Assembly (NCBI GenBank): GCA_050732635.1
Contig: JBOHRE010000047.1
Span: forward strand, 1-25,341
Length of the DNA stretch: 25,341 nt
Direction of reading: 5' to 3'
Source: JBOHRE01 sp050732635
GTDB taxonomy: Bacteria; Gemmatimonadota; Gemmatimonadetes; Longimicrobiales; RSA9
In this document: positions 14,913-22,536 of the stretch, in pieces
Position numbering within the stretch: the first letter of the stretch is position 1
Layout of the letters: every line of letters begins with the position of its first letter
The notes under the pieces: model-generated
The model's database searches: none
What the model was told of the DNA's origin: nothing
What the model saw: the letters and a program-made list of their open reading frames with translations, nothing else
Made by a program: the position numbers and the translations under genes

Positions 14913-15712
14913 CAGTCGAGGCCTCGGTCGGGGACTCCTACGGTGAGCCCATCATAGGCGGGTTCGATACCGTCGGGCAGGCGCTCGAGCAGGGCGGCGT
15001 GCCGCACCCGGTGGGTCAGATGAACCAGGTAGCAGCGCTCAGGGGCGATGTCTTCGGCGACCGCGAGCGCCTCCTCGACCGTCAGGTGCGTCGGATGCGG
15101 CCGGCCCCACCACAGCGCGCTGAGCACGAGCACACTCACGCCACGCAGCGAGTCGCGAACCCGGCCGGGCACCTCCTGCGCATCGGTGAGGTAGCCGAGC
15201 CCACCCGCGCGGAAGCCGTACGCGTCGACATCGCCGTGCGGCACCGGCAGCGGTTGAAACGGCAGGCCGAGGATCTCGACCGGCTCGAACGGTTGCACCG
15301 TTTCCAAGCGAATCTCCGGCTTCGTGGTTCCCGCCGGCGGGCGGTAGCGCTCGTCGAAGATATAGCGGAACCGCTGCCGCAGGTTGTCCGCGCACGCTTC
15401 GCCGGCAAAGGCGCGCAACGGCCTGGCCGCGCGCGCCGAGAAGATGCGCAGGTCATCGATGCCGGCGGTGTGATCGGCGTGCTCGTGGGTGAACCAGACC
15501 GCCTCGACCTGATCCACGCCCGCGCCCAGCAGCTGGAGCCGCAGCTCGGGCGGCGTGTCGATGAGCAGGCGACGTCGCCCTGCCAACGTCTCGATCAGCG
15601 CCGCATGCCGTAGCCGGCGGTCCCGCGGATCGGCCGACTCACAGGTTTCGCAGTCGCAGCCGACCACCGGCACGCCGAACGACGTGCCGGTCCCGAGGAA
15701 AGTCAACCTCAA
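14912..15712 (-). CDS. PhnP-like metallo-beta-lactamase-fold hydrolase
   Basis: This 266-residue cytosolic MBL-fold protein begins MRLTFLGTGTSFGVPVVGC. It has a cysteine cluster C19, C21, C24, like the structural zinc site of PhnP, and the metal motif H76-x-H78-x-D80-H81 in THEHADH. Later ligands are in PVPHGD, LTDAQE and LVHLTH. PhnP-type enzymes are phosphodiesterases acting on cyclic ribose phosphates or similar esters; the substrate here is unknown, and no phn genes are nearby. The TTG start at 15712 is chosen because it overlaps the pyk stop in TTGA and gives the conserved N-terminus; a second TTG two codons on is possible. The longer upstream frame is pyk antiphase sequence. Confidence 0.85.
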   Translation of the reverse strand: MRLTFLGTGTSFGVPVVGCDCETCESADPRDRRLRHAALIETLAGRRRLLIDTPPELRLQLLGAGVDQVEAVWFTHEHADHTAGIDDLRIFSARAARPLRAFAGEACADNLRQRFRYIFDERYRPPAGTTKPEIRLETVQPFEPVEILGLPFQPLPVPHGDVDAYGFRAGGLGYLTDAQEVPGRVRDSLRGVSVLVLSALWWGRPHPTHLTVEEALAVAEDIAPERCYLVHLTHRVRHAALLERLPDGIEPAYDGLTVGVPDRGLD

Positions 15713-17121
15713 AGCTCTTCGACGCGCAGCATGTTCGTCGTCCCCCGCACGTGGAACGGGTAGCCCGCGGTGACGACGATCCGGTCCCGCTCCTGTGCGA
15801 ACCCGTGGGCGAGCAGGTGCGCGCGCGCGGCTTCCAGCATGCCGGTATAGGTCACATCGGCGGCGCACAGCACGGGCTCGACGCCCCAGACGAGCGCGAG
15901 CTGACGGAACGTGGTGAGACCATCGCAGACGGCCACGATCGGCACCGGCGGCCGGTAGCTGGACACCAGCCTGGCAGTGAAGCCGGTGGTCGTGAACGTG
16001 ACGATGGCGGGCGAGCCGAGCAATCGCACCGCCTCGACGGTGGCCGCTGCGATCGCGTGCTCGGTCGGCGTCGCGCCGGCTCGCAGGTTCTCCAGGATCG
16101 GGATGTCGTACTTCGGGCCCGTCTCGTAGGCCGCGGAGCGCTCGATCTCCCGGCTGATGCGCGACATCGCCTCGACCGCCAGCGCGGGATACCGGCCGAT
16201 CGCCGTCTCCTGCGACAGCATCACCGCATCGGTACCGTCGAACAGCGCGTTCGCGACGTCGCTCGCTTCCGCCCGCGTCGGCCGCGGCGACTGCACCATC
16301 GATTCCAGCATCTGCGTCGCCGTGATCACCGGTCGACCGTAGAAATTCGCCAGCTGAATGATCCGCTTCTGTGCAATCGGCACTTCCTCGAAGGGCAGCT
16401 CCACCCCCAGATCGCCCCGCGCGACCATGACCGCGTCCGTCGCCATCAGGATCGCAGAGATGTTGTGCAGCGCCACATCCTTCTCGATCTTCGCGACGAT
16501 CAACGGCCCGTTGTTCATTCGCGCGCGCAGATCGATCACGTCTTCCTCCCGCTGCACGAAGGAGAGGCCGACGTAGTCGACCTGCTGCTCCAGCGCGAAG
16601 CGCAGGTCCTCGAGATCCTTCTCGGTCAGCGCGGGCGCGCTCACGGCGATGCCGGGCAGGTTCATCCCCTTGCTGGAGCGCAACAGCCCGCCGCGCACGA
16701 CGCGGCAGACGACCCGCCGGCCCGAGACCGCCGTGACGCTGAGCTCCATCAGGCCGTCGTCGAGCAGGATGCGATTGCCGACGGTCACGTCGTTGGCGAG
16801 GTCGGCGTACGTCGTCGGAATCTCGCCGGCGGCGGCGAGTTCCTCGGGCGCGATCACGACCTCCGCGTCCTCGGCGAGCTGCTGCGACCGTTCGAGCTCG
16901 CCGATCCGGATCTTCGGCCCCGCCAGGTCGCAGAGCACGGCGAGCGGCTTGGCCAGCTCCTCGCCGGCCGCGCGCGCGCCCCGCACGATCCGGGCATGCT
17001 CCTCGTGCGTGCCGTGCGCAAAATTGATCCGGACGACATCGACGCCGGCGCGAGCCAGGGCGAGCAGCATCTCAGGGGCCGAGGAGGCCGGCCCAATCGT
17101 GGCGACGATCTTCGTGCGCAC
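15709..17121 (-). CDS. pyk: Pyruvate kinase
   Basis: This 470-residue glycolytic enzyme transfers phosphate from phosphoenolpyruvate to ADP. The N-terminus MRTKIVATIGPASS leads to the substrate-binding RINFAHG (about 31-37). The inserted B domain spans about 70-165. The catalytic strand carries VAKIEKD, MVARGDLGVELPFEEVPIAQK (the pyruvate kinase signature) and TATQMLESM. The C-terminal allosteric-type domain is present. Length is normal for bacterial Pyk. The start is GTG at 17121 and sits 32 nt after the serine hydrolase stop. The metallo-hydrolase start overlaps its stop. Confidence 0.98.
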   Translation of the reverse strand: MRTKIVATIGPASSAPEMLLALARAGVDVVRINFAHGTHEEHARIVRGARAAGEELAKPLAVLCDLAGPKIRIGELERSQQLAEDAEVVIAPEELAAAGEIPTTYADLANDVTVGNRILLDDGLMELSVTAVSGRRVVCRVVRGGLLRSSKGMNLPGIAVSAPALTEKDLEDLRFALEQQVDYVGLSFVQREEDVIDLRARMNNGPLIVAKIEKDVALHNISAILMATDAVMVARGDLGVELPFEEVPIAQKRIIQLANFYGRPVITATQMLESMVQSPRPTRAEASDVANALFDGTDAVMLSQETAIGRYPALAVEAMSRISREIERSAAYETGPKYDIPILENLRAGATPTEHAIAAATVEAVRLLGSPAIVTFTTTGFTARLVSSYRPPVPIVAVCDGLTTFRQLALVWGVEPVLCAADVTYTGMLEAARAHLLAHGFAQERDRIVVTAGYPFHVRGTTNMLRVEEL

Positions 17122-17153
17122 TGACCGAGCTCGCCTGGTTGGCGGTGCCGCGC

Positions 17154-18056
17154 TCAGGCGTCCCCGCCGAGTGCGCGATGAACGAGCCGCGCGACATCGG
17201 CGATCAACAGATGCGCCTCATTGTCGAGCCGCCAAGAGGTGTCCGCGTTCTCCTTGGTCATGACGCAGATTGCGTACGCGGCCTGTTCGGTGTCGACGAT
17301 GCCGCAATCGTGCCGTGCCGCGTCGAGCTCGCCCGTCTTGTGGGCCACGCTGCCGGAGGGCAGGTAGCGCGGCAGGCCGGTGCCGGAGAATTGAGCGTCG
17401 AGCAGCTCGAGCATGGTCTGCGACGCCGTCGCCGAGATCACCTCGCCGCGGTGGATCATGGCCAGCAGCCGGGCCATCTCCAGCGGTGTGGTGACACCGA
17501 GGCCATAGACCACCGAGGAGTCCACGGCGATCGAAGTGGCGCGCTGAAAGGTCTTGCTGTGCAACGTCGTGCGCGGCAGCCCGAGCGAGTCCATGCGATC
17601 GTTGACCGGCCGGATCCCGACCTTGTCGATGAGCAGGTTGGTGGCCGTGTTGTCCGACAGCGCGATCATCAGGAAGGCCGCGTCGCGGACCGACAGTTCG
17701 TGCGGCGTGTCCAGGAACTGGAGCACGCCGGACCCCGGCTGTTTGTCGATGTCGAGCAGCATGATCGGCTCATCGAGCCGCAGTCGGCCGCGCTCGACCT
17801 GGTCCATGACCTCGACCAGCAGCGGGACCTTGATCACACTCGCCGACGGGAAGGGCTCATCGGCGCCGATGGCAAGGATCTCGTCCGTGCGGAGATCGAT
17901 CACCGCGACACCGACCGTGCCCTCATGCTGGGCGATCCGCTGCTCGAGCGGCTCGCGCACGCGCTCGAGCCGCTGGGCGGCGAGCGGCGAAACGGCCGTT
18001 GCGCCGGCCGCGATGACGAGGACACAACGGGCGGCGAGAAACCACGGCCGCTGCAC
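17154..18056 (-). CDS. Secreted class A beta-lactamase-like serine hydrolase
   Basis: This 300-residue exported protein has a signal peptide (about 1-27, cleavage after PLAA). Penicillin-recognising motifs are S73-x-x-K76 (SVIK), SDN at 134-136 and KTG at 240-242, in class A order and spacing. The omega-loop segment that should hold the general-base glutamate (RxExxLN, Ambler 164-170) reads KTFQR, and no Glu lies between SDN and the later EMARLL helix. It may thus acylate without fast turnover, or be a different amidase or esterase. The GTG at 18056 is chosen because AGGAGG (18067-18062) lies 5 bases upstream. A promoter precedes it. Confidence 0.88.
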   Translation of the reverse strand: MQRPWFLAARCVLVIAAGATAVSPLAAQRLERVREPLEQRIAQHEGTVGVAVIDLRTDEILAIGADEPFPSASVIKVPLLVEVMDQVERGRLRLDEPIMLLDIDKQPGSGVLQFLDTPHELSVRDAAFLMIALSDNTATNLLIDKVGIRPVNDRMDSLGLPRTTLHSKTFQRATSIAVDSSVVYGLGVTTPLEMARLLAMIHRGEVISATASQTMLELLDAQFSGTGLPRYLPSGSVAHKTGELDAARHDCGIVDTEQAAYAICVMTKENADTSWRLDNEAHLLIADVARLVHRALGGDA

Positions 18057-18085
18057 GATTTCCTCCTGCTCGGTGGACGGGCCCC

Positions 18086-18114
18086 ATCCTAGAGTCGTAT
18101 GCTTCCGGGCGCAA
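18086..18114 (-). promoter_or_regulatory. Probable promoter of the serine hydrolase and downstream operon
   Basis: On the minus strand TTGCGC (18114-18109) and TAGGAT (18091-18086) are 17 bp apart, matching sigma-70 hexamers at about 4 positions each. The predicted start is near 18079, leaving about 23 nt before the GTG, enough for the strong AGGAGG Shine-Dalgarno. It lies in the divergent gap with RNase D and heads the sixteen-gene minus-strand block. Confidence 0.5.
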
Positions 18115-18146
18115 CGCGCGGCAAACACCTTGCATTCCGGGCCAAC

Positions 18147-19283
18147 GTGGAATTGATCCAACGCGAATCCGATCTACGAAACGTGATCGGCGCCCTGTCG
18201 CGGGAGCCGCTGGTCGGGGCGGATACGGAAGCCGCAGGCTATCACCGCTATCACAACAGGATCTGCCTGCTCCAGCTCTCGACCCGCTCGCGAACCTGGC
18301 TGGTCGACGCGCTCGCGATCCGCGAGATGGCGCCACTCGGCGCGATCTTCGGCGACACTGCAGTCGAGGTCGTGTTCCACGACGCGGACTACGACCTGCG
18401 CCTGCTCCAGCGTGATTTCGGGATCCAGATGAAACGGCTCTTCGACACCAAGGTCGCGGCGCAGTTCCTGGGCGAGCCGTCCTTCGGTCTGGCCTCGCTG
18501 CTCGACAAGTATCTCGGCGTCACGCTGGAGAAGAAGTATCAGCGCGCCGACTGGGCGGAGCGGCCGCTGCCGCCGGCGATGTTGGCGTACGCAGCCGAAG
18601 ACACGCGCCACCTGCCGCAGCTGCGTGACCTGCTACGCGAACGGCTGGAGGCGAGCGGCCGTCTGGGCTGGGCCGAGGAAGAGTTTCGCATGCTGGAACG
18701 CGTGAGCTGGGAGGCGGAGCCGGAGGACATGCCGTTCCTGCGGCTGAAGAACACGCGCGACCTCGATTCCCGTCAGCTCGCGGCCTTACGCGAGCTCCAC
18801 GAGTGGCGCGAGTCGCTGGCCCGGGTCCGCGATGTCGCGCCGTTCCGCGTGATCGGCAACGAAGCGCTGGTCGAGGTGGCGCGCCGGCTGCCGGGCTCGC
18901 GCGAGCAGCTCAAGGGCATCAGCGGCCTGGGCACGACGCTGGCCGAACGGTATGGCGACGACCTGATCGCGGCCTCGGCGCGCGCGCTCGCACTCAGCGA
19001 GCGCGATCTGCCGCGCCGCCCGCGGCCCGAGCGGCGTGCGCCCTACGATCCCGACCTGGAGACGATCGCCGACGCACTGAAAACCGTGCGTGATGACGCG
19101 GCCCGGGAGCTCGGCATCGATCGCGGCTTTCTCATGCCCCGTGATCAGCTGCGCGACATCGCTCGCGCCCGTCCGACGACGACCGCCGAGCTCGCCGCGA
19201 TCGCCGGCGTGCGCCGCTGGCAAAGCGAAGCCCTGGGCGAGCGGCTGATCGAGACGCTGCGCAGCTACTCGGCCGTGCGGTGA
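18147..19283 (+). CDS. rnd: Ribonuclease D
   Basis: This 3'-5' exoribonuclease matures tRNA and other structured RNA 3' ends. The DEDDy active site is complete: D26 and E28 (GADTEAA), D82 (FHDADYDLRLL), Y147 and D151 (YAAEDTRHL). Two HRDC-like helical domains follow (about 208-275 and 300-375), as in E. coli RNase D. The GTG at 18147 gives 378 residues and an N-terminus matching the family. An ATG at 18099 would add 16 residues with no homology and lies inside the divergent promoter area, so I prefer GTG, without a clear Shine-Dalgarno for either. The gene ends 3 nt from the convergent hypothetical gene. Confidence 0.93.
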   Translation: MELIQRESDLRNVIGALSREPLVGADTEAAGYHRYHNRICLLQLSTRSRTWLVDALAIREMAPLGAIFGDTAVEVVFHDADYDLRLLQRDFGIQMKRLFDTKVAAQFLGEPSFGLASLLDKYLGVTLEKKYQRADWAERPLPPAMLAYAAEDTRHLPQLRDLLRERLEASGRLGWAEEEFRMLERVSWEAEPEDMPFLRLKNTRDLDSRQLAALRELHEWRESLARVRDVAPFRVIGNEALVEVARRLPGSREQLKGISGLGTTLAERYGDDLIAASARALALSERDLPRRPRPERRAPYDPDLETIADALKTVRDDAARELGIDRGFLMPRDQLRDIARARPTTTAELAAIAGVRRWQSEALGERLIETLRSYSAVR

Positions 19284-19286
19284 GGC

Positions 19287-19760
19287 TCAGAACGGGTCGA
19301 AGCCGACCGTGTAGTAGTCGCCGGGGCGACCGGTGATGCCATCGTGCGCGGCCGCGAGCTCGCTGGTCGTCTCGGCCGCCTCGCCCGCCGCCTCCGCCGC
19401 CGCCTGGATCGACTTCAGCAGCCCGCGCACCTCATCGGTCTTCAGCAGCACGTACGCCCGCGGCTGCGGCTCGCCACCGCGCGGCAGCACGACCAGATTG
19501 ACGAGATCCGTCTCGCGCGAAATCTTCCAGACGTCATTCGTCTTCTTCAGGAGCTTGTCGGCGGTCTTGACCCCGCCCTGCAGCCCTCGGATCAGCTTCT
19601 GGATCTCGCGATCTGCCGCGCCCTCGCGCTGGCGCCCGAAGCGCCCGCCCAGTGTGCGGGCATCCTCGGCCTCGCGGCCCGCGGCCACGGTGCTGAGAAT
19701 GTCGCCGGCGTAGGCGTAGATGCCGAGCACGAGCGGGACCGGATCGAGCGTGATGCGCAT
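19287..19760 (-). CDS. Hypothetical protein, 157 residues
   Basis: I do not recognise this family. The protein has a slightly hydrophobic N-terminus (MRITLDPVPLVLGIYAYAGD) but no signal peptide. A basic central helix-rich stretch (about 38-75, with GVKTADKLLKKTNDVWKI) is followed by strands with VNLVVLPRG and AYVLLKTDE, an Ala/Glu-rich helix (about 118-138), and a C-terminus ending YYTVGFDPF. The codon pattern resembles its neighbours. It is convergent with RNase D (3-nt gap) and diverges from the lipoprotein gene. It is probably a real gene because it fills the gap exactly with good coding character, but its role is unknown. Confidence 0.65.
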   Translation of the reverse strand: MRITLDPVPLVLGIYAYAGDILSTVAAGREAEDARTLGGRFGRQREGAADREIQKLIRGLQGGVKTADKLLKKTNDVWKISRETDLVNLVVLPRGGEPQPRAYVLLKTDEVRGLLKSIQAAAEAAGEAAETTSELAAAHDGITGRPGDYYTVGFDPF

Positions 19761-19861
19761 GATCGTATGGGCTGCGGCCGTGGCCTGGGCGTCCCATGAT
19801 GCCCGGCGCTCCCGTGCGGCGTCAACTGCGACGTGAAATCGAAACCTGTCTGGAGAAGCGG

Positions 19862-20239
19862 ATGAGTGTGCTGCATCGGTGGACCGCGCTCGGCTTCGTG
19901 GCGGCGCTCACGGCATGCGGCCCGGACCTCGGCCTGGAGGGGAATGTCCCGCTCGAGAGCGCCGCGACGCAGCCGCCCAAGCCCATTGTCCAGCAGACCG
20001 TTCTGGCCGAGCCGGCCGAGACCTCGCTCGAACTGCCGGCCGGCGGCGTTCGACTCGGTGAGCAGATCTGGCTCCCGACCGCCGCGGCGTACAGCCTGGC
20101 CGACGAGAGCGTGCGTCCGGTCGGCACGGCGGGCGCCGCGAGCATCTACGCACTGCACTGGGATGCGCCGCCGTACGAGCTGCTCCTGGTGAGACGCGAC
20201 GACGGTCGCTATCAGGCTCTCGCGCCCGTGATCCACTGA
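19862..20239 (+). CDS. Small predicted lipoprotein
   Basis: This 125-residue protein has a signal sequence ending in the lipobox LTAC with C19 as the lipidation site, followed by GPD. The Asp at +3 does not match the classical +2 inner-membrane retention rule. The mature part is Pro/Glu-rich at first and then has a compact beta-like region with GEQIWLPTAAAYSL and ALHWDAPPYELLLVRRDDG. No known domain is evident. The ATG at 19862 is preceded by GGAG about 6 nt upstream, so I prefer it over longer in-frame starts. It converges on the peptidase gene with a 4-nt gap. Confidence 0.75.
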   Translation: MSVLHRWTALGFVAALTACGPDLGLEGNVPLESAATQPPKPIVQQTVLAEPAETSLELPAGGVRLGEQIWLPTAAAYSLADESVRPVGTAGAASIYALHWDAPPYELLLVRRDDGRYQALAPVIH

Positions 20240-20243
20240 GGGC

Positions 20244-22478
20244 TCAGCGTCCGGCCGCACTCGGCCCGACCGCAGCCATCAGCTGCTGGTCCAGCCACCG
20301 CGTCATCAGCGTGTAGAGGTGCACGCCCGTCTGGCCACTGGAGATCGCGTGCGTGCGGTTCGGGTACATCATCAGATCGAACTGCTTGCCCGCGTCCTGC
20401 AGCGCACGCACCAGCTGGATCGTGTTCTGTGGATGCACATTGTCGTCGGCGGTGCCGTGGATCACCAGCAGGTCGCCGACCAGCTCCTCGACGTAGGTCA
20501 GCGGCGCGCCGTCGCGGTAGCCCGTCGGATTCTCCTCGGGCGTGCGCATGAACCGCTCGGTGTAGATGGTGTCGTAGAAGCGCCAGTCCGTGACGGGCGC
20601 GCCGGCAATGCCGGCACGGAAGACCGGGCCGCCCTGCATCAGCGCCAGCAGTGTCATGTAGCCGCCGTAGCTCCAGCCCCAGATGCCGACGCGATCGCCG
20701 TCCACGTAGTCGAGCGAAGCCAGGTGCCGGGCCGCGGACACCTGGTCCGCCGCCTCGAGTTGCCCCAGCCTCAGGTACGTCTGCTTCTTGAAGTCGCGGC
20801 CGCGCGCGCCGGTCCCGCGGTTGTCCACGCTCGCTACCAGGTAGCCTCGCTGCGCGAGCATGACGTGCCACAGGTAGCGCGGGCCACCCCACGCATCGGT
20901 CACCGTCTGGGAGCCCGGGCCGCCGTAGACGTACAGCAGCAGTGGGTAGTCATGGCTGGTGCTGAAAGCGGGCGGCCGTAGCATCCAGCCGTTCAGCGTC
21001 ACCCCATCCGGGGTTGCGAAATCGAAGAACTCGGTTGCCGGCGCCTGCTCCCCGGTCAAACGCGCGCGCAGCGCCGCATTGTCGATGAGTACGCGTAGCT
21101 CGGTGCCATCGCCACGCAGCACGCGCGTGACGGGCGGTACGCCGAAGCGCGAGTGCTCCGTGACCGCGTACTGGAAGCTCGGGCCGAAACGGGCGGCGTG
21201 CGTGCCCGGCTCATCGCGGAGTGCAACGCGCTGACCGCCTTCGAGCGACACGCGCTCGAGCCGCCGTTGCGTCGGCGCCGGCTGAGCGGATTGGTAGTAC
21301 AGCCATCGCCCGTCCTCGTCGACGCCATAGAAAGCGGTGACGTCCCAGTCACCCTGCGTCAGTTGCCGGACGAGCGAGCCGTCACGGGCATAGAGGTAGA
21401 GGTGGTTGCGGCCAGCGCGCTCGGACGACCAGATGAAGTGGCGCCCCCCGTCGAGCCAGGTGAGGTCATCATCCACGTCGACCCAGGCCTCGTCGCTTTC
21501 GCTCAGGATCCGCCGGGACGACCTGCTGGCGACATCGGCCAACAGCACGTCGATGCGGTCCTGGCGCCGGTTCAGCCGCTGGATCACCAGCTCATCGGCG
21601 GACGCGGCCCAATCCATCCGGGCCAGATACGCCGTCGAATCCGGACCGGTGTCCAGCCACCGGGTCATGCCGCTGGCCAGCTCGATCACGCCGATCCGCG
21701 CATGGGAGTTGGCGGTGCCAGCCTTCGGGTATCGCAGCGGCAGGAGCTGCGGATAGAGCGGCTGTTCATCGATCAGATAGAAGGTCTGCACAGGGCTCTG
21801 ATCGAGCTGCCAGAAGGCAATGCGCGCGCCGTCCGGGCTCCAGCGCCAGCCGTCGCGCAGGTCCAGCTCCTCTTCGTAGACCCAGTCGAACGTGCCGTTG
21901 ATGATGGTCTCGCTGCCATCATCGGTCAGCCGGCGCTCTTCCCCGGTGCGCAGATCCGTCAGAAAGAGGTCGTTCTCGCGCACGAAGCCGACCTGCTCCC
22001 CCGATGGCGAGAGCTTGGCGAACATCTGCCAGCCCGCGCGCGTCGAGACCGGCGTCAGCTCCTGCCTGTTCAGGTCGTAGACGTAGTAGGTGCCCTTCGT
22101 GTTGCGCCGCCAGACGCGCTGGGAGTTGGTGAAGATCAGCAGCTTCGTCCGATCGGCCGACCACTGGACCTGCTCCATCTCGATGGGCTCGCGCGCGCCC
22201 GCCGCCACGAGCGTGACGCCCGCCACCAGCCGGCGCCGCTCGGCCGTCACCGCGTCCTCGGCCCACAGATCCGCGACACCGGTCTGCGGATCAGGCGCCA
22301 GGAAGGTGAAGGTTCGCGCGTCGAGCCAGCCGGCCAGGTCGAGCGTCTGCGGCCGCCACTCGGCCGACAGGAAGATGTCCTCGACGGTCAGACGTTGCGC
22401 GTCCAGCGCGGTCGGCCAGAGCGTAAGCGCCGCGCTCATGACGACGGCGGGCAACAGCGGACACAAGGTTCGTTTCAT
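20244..22478 (-). CDS. Dipeptidyl peptidase IV-family serine peptidase (S9B)
   Basis: This 744-residue secreted peptidase probably removes X-Pro or X-Ala dipeptides from peptide N-termini in the periplasm. A signal peptide spans about 1-27 (ending ALDA). An eight-bladed beta-propeller region fills about 40-490 and includes the Glu motif VYEEELDLRDGWRWSPDG that binds the substrate N-terminus. The C-terminal alpha/beta-hydrolase domain carries S603 (GWSYGGYM), D678 (HGTADDNVH) and H710 (NRTHAIS). The ATG at 22478 gives a proper signal peptide; the frame stays open upstream but overlaps the next gene. It lies 58 nt after the MBL-VanX fusion gene and may share its mRNA, suggesting a joint role in peptide salvage. 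Confidence 0.95.
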   Translation of the reverse strand: MKRTLCPLLPAVVMSAALTLWPTALDAQRLTVEDIFLSAEWRPQTLDLAGWLDARTFTFLAPDPQTGVADLWAEDAVTAERRRLVAGVTLVAAGAREPIEMEQVQWSADRTKLLIFTNSQRVWRRNTKGTYYVYDLNRQELTPVSTRAGWQMFAKLSPSGEQVGFVRENDLFLTDLRTGEERRLTDDGSETIINGTFDWVYEEELDLRDGWRWSPDGARIAFWQLDQSPVQTFYLIDEQPLYPQLLPLRYPKAGTANSHARIGVIELASGMTRWLDTGPDSTAYLARMDWAASADELVIQRLNRRQDRIDVLLADVASRSSRRILSESDEAWVDVDDDLTWLDGGRHFIWSSERAGRNHLYLYARDGSLVRQLTQGDWDVTAFYGVDEDGRWLYYQSAQPAPTQRRLERVSLEGGQRVALRDEPGTHAARFGPSFQYAVTEHSRFGVPPVTRVLRGDGTELRVLIDNAALRARLTGEQAPATEFFDFATPDGVTLNGWMLRPPAFSTSHDYPLLLYVYGGPGSQTVTDAWGGPRYLWHVMLAQRGYLVASVDNRGTGARGRDFKKQTYLRLGQLEAADQVSAARHLASLDYVDGDRVGIWGWSYGGYMTLLALMQGGPVFRAGIAGAPVTDWRFYDTIYTERFMRTPEENPTGYRDGAPLTYVEELVGDLLVIHGTADDNVHPQNTIQLVRALQDAGKQFDLMMYPNRTHAISSGQTGVHLYTLMTRWLDQQLMAAVGPSAAGR

Positions 22479-22536
22479 GAACGTGGCTCTTCGTGGTTCG
22501 CGTCGCTGACACTGGATCGGTCGAGAACCATGGATT

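Noticed and set aside
15751..17124. 457-codon plus-strand open frame
   Set aside because: Antisense shadow of pyruvate kinase; composition is Arg/His/Asp-rich with no domain, a known effect of GC-rich third positions.
17154..18056. Calling the serine hydrolase an acquired antibiotic-resistance beta-lactamase
   Set aside because: It lacks the class A Glu166 equivalent, sits in a housekeeping operon, and has no mobile element or divergent base composition around it.
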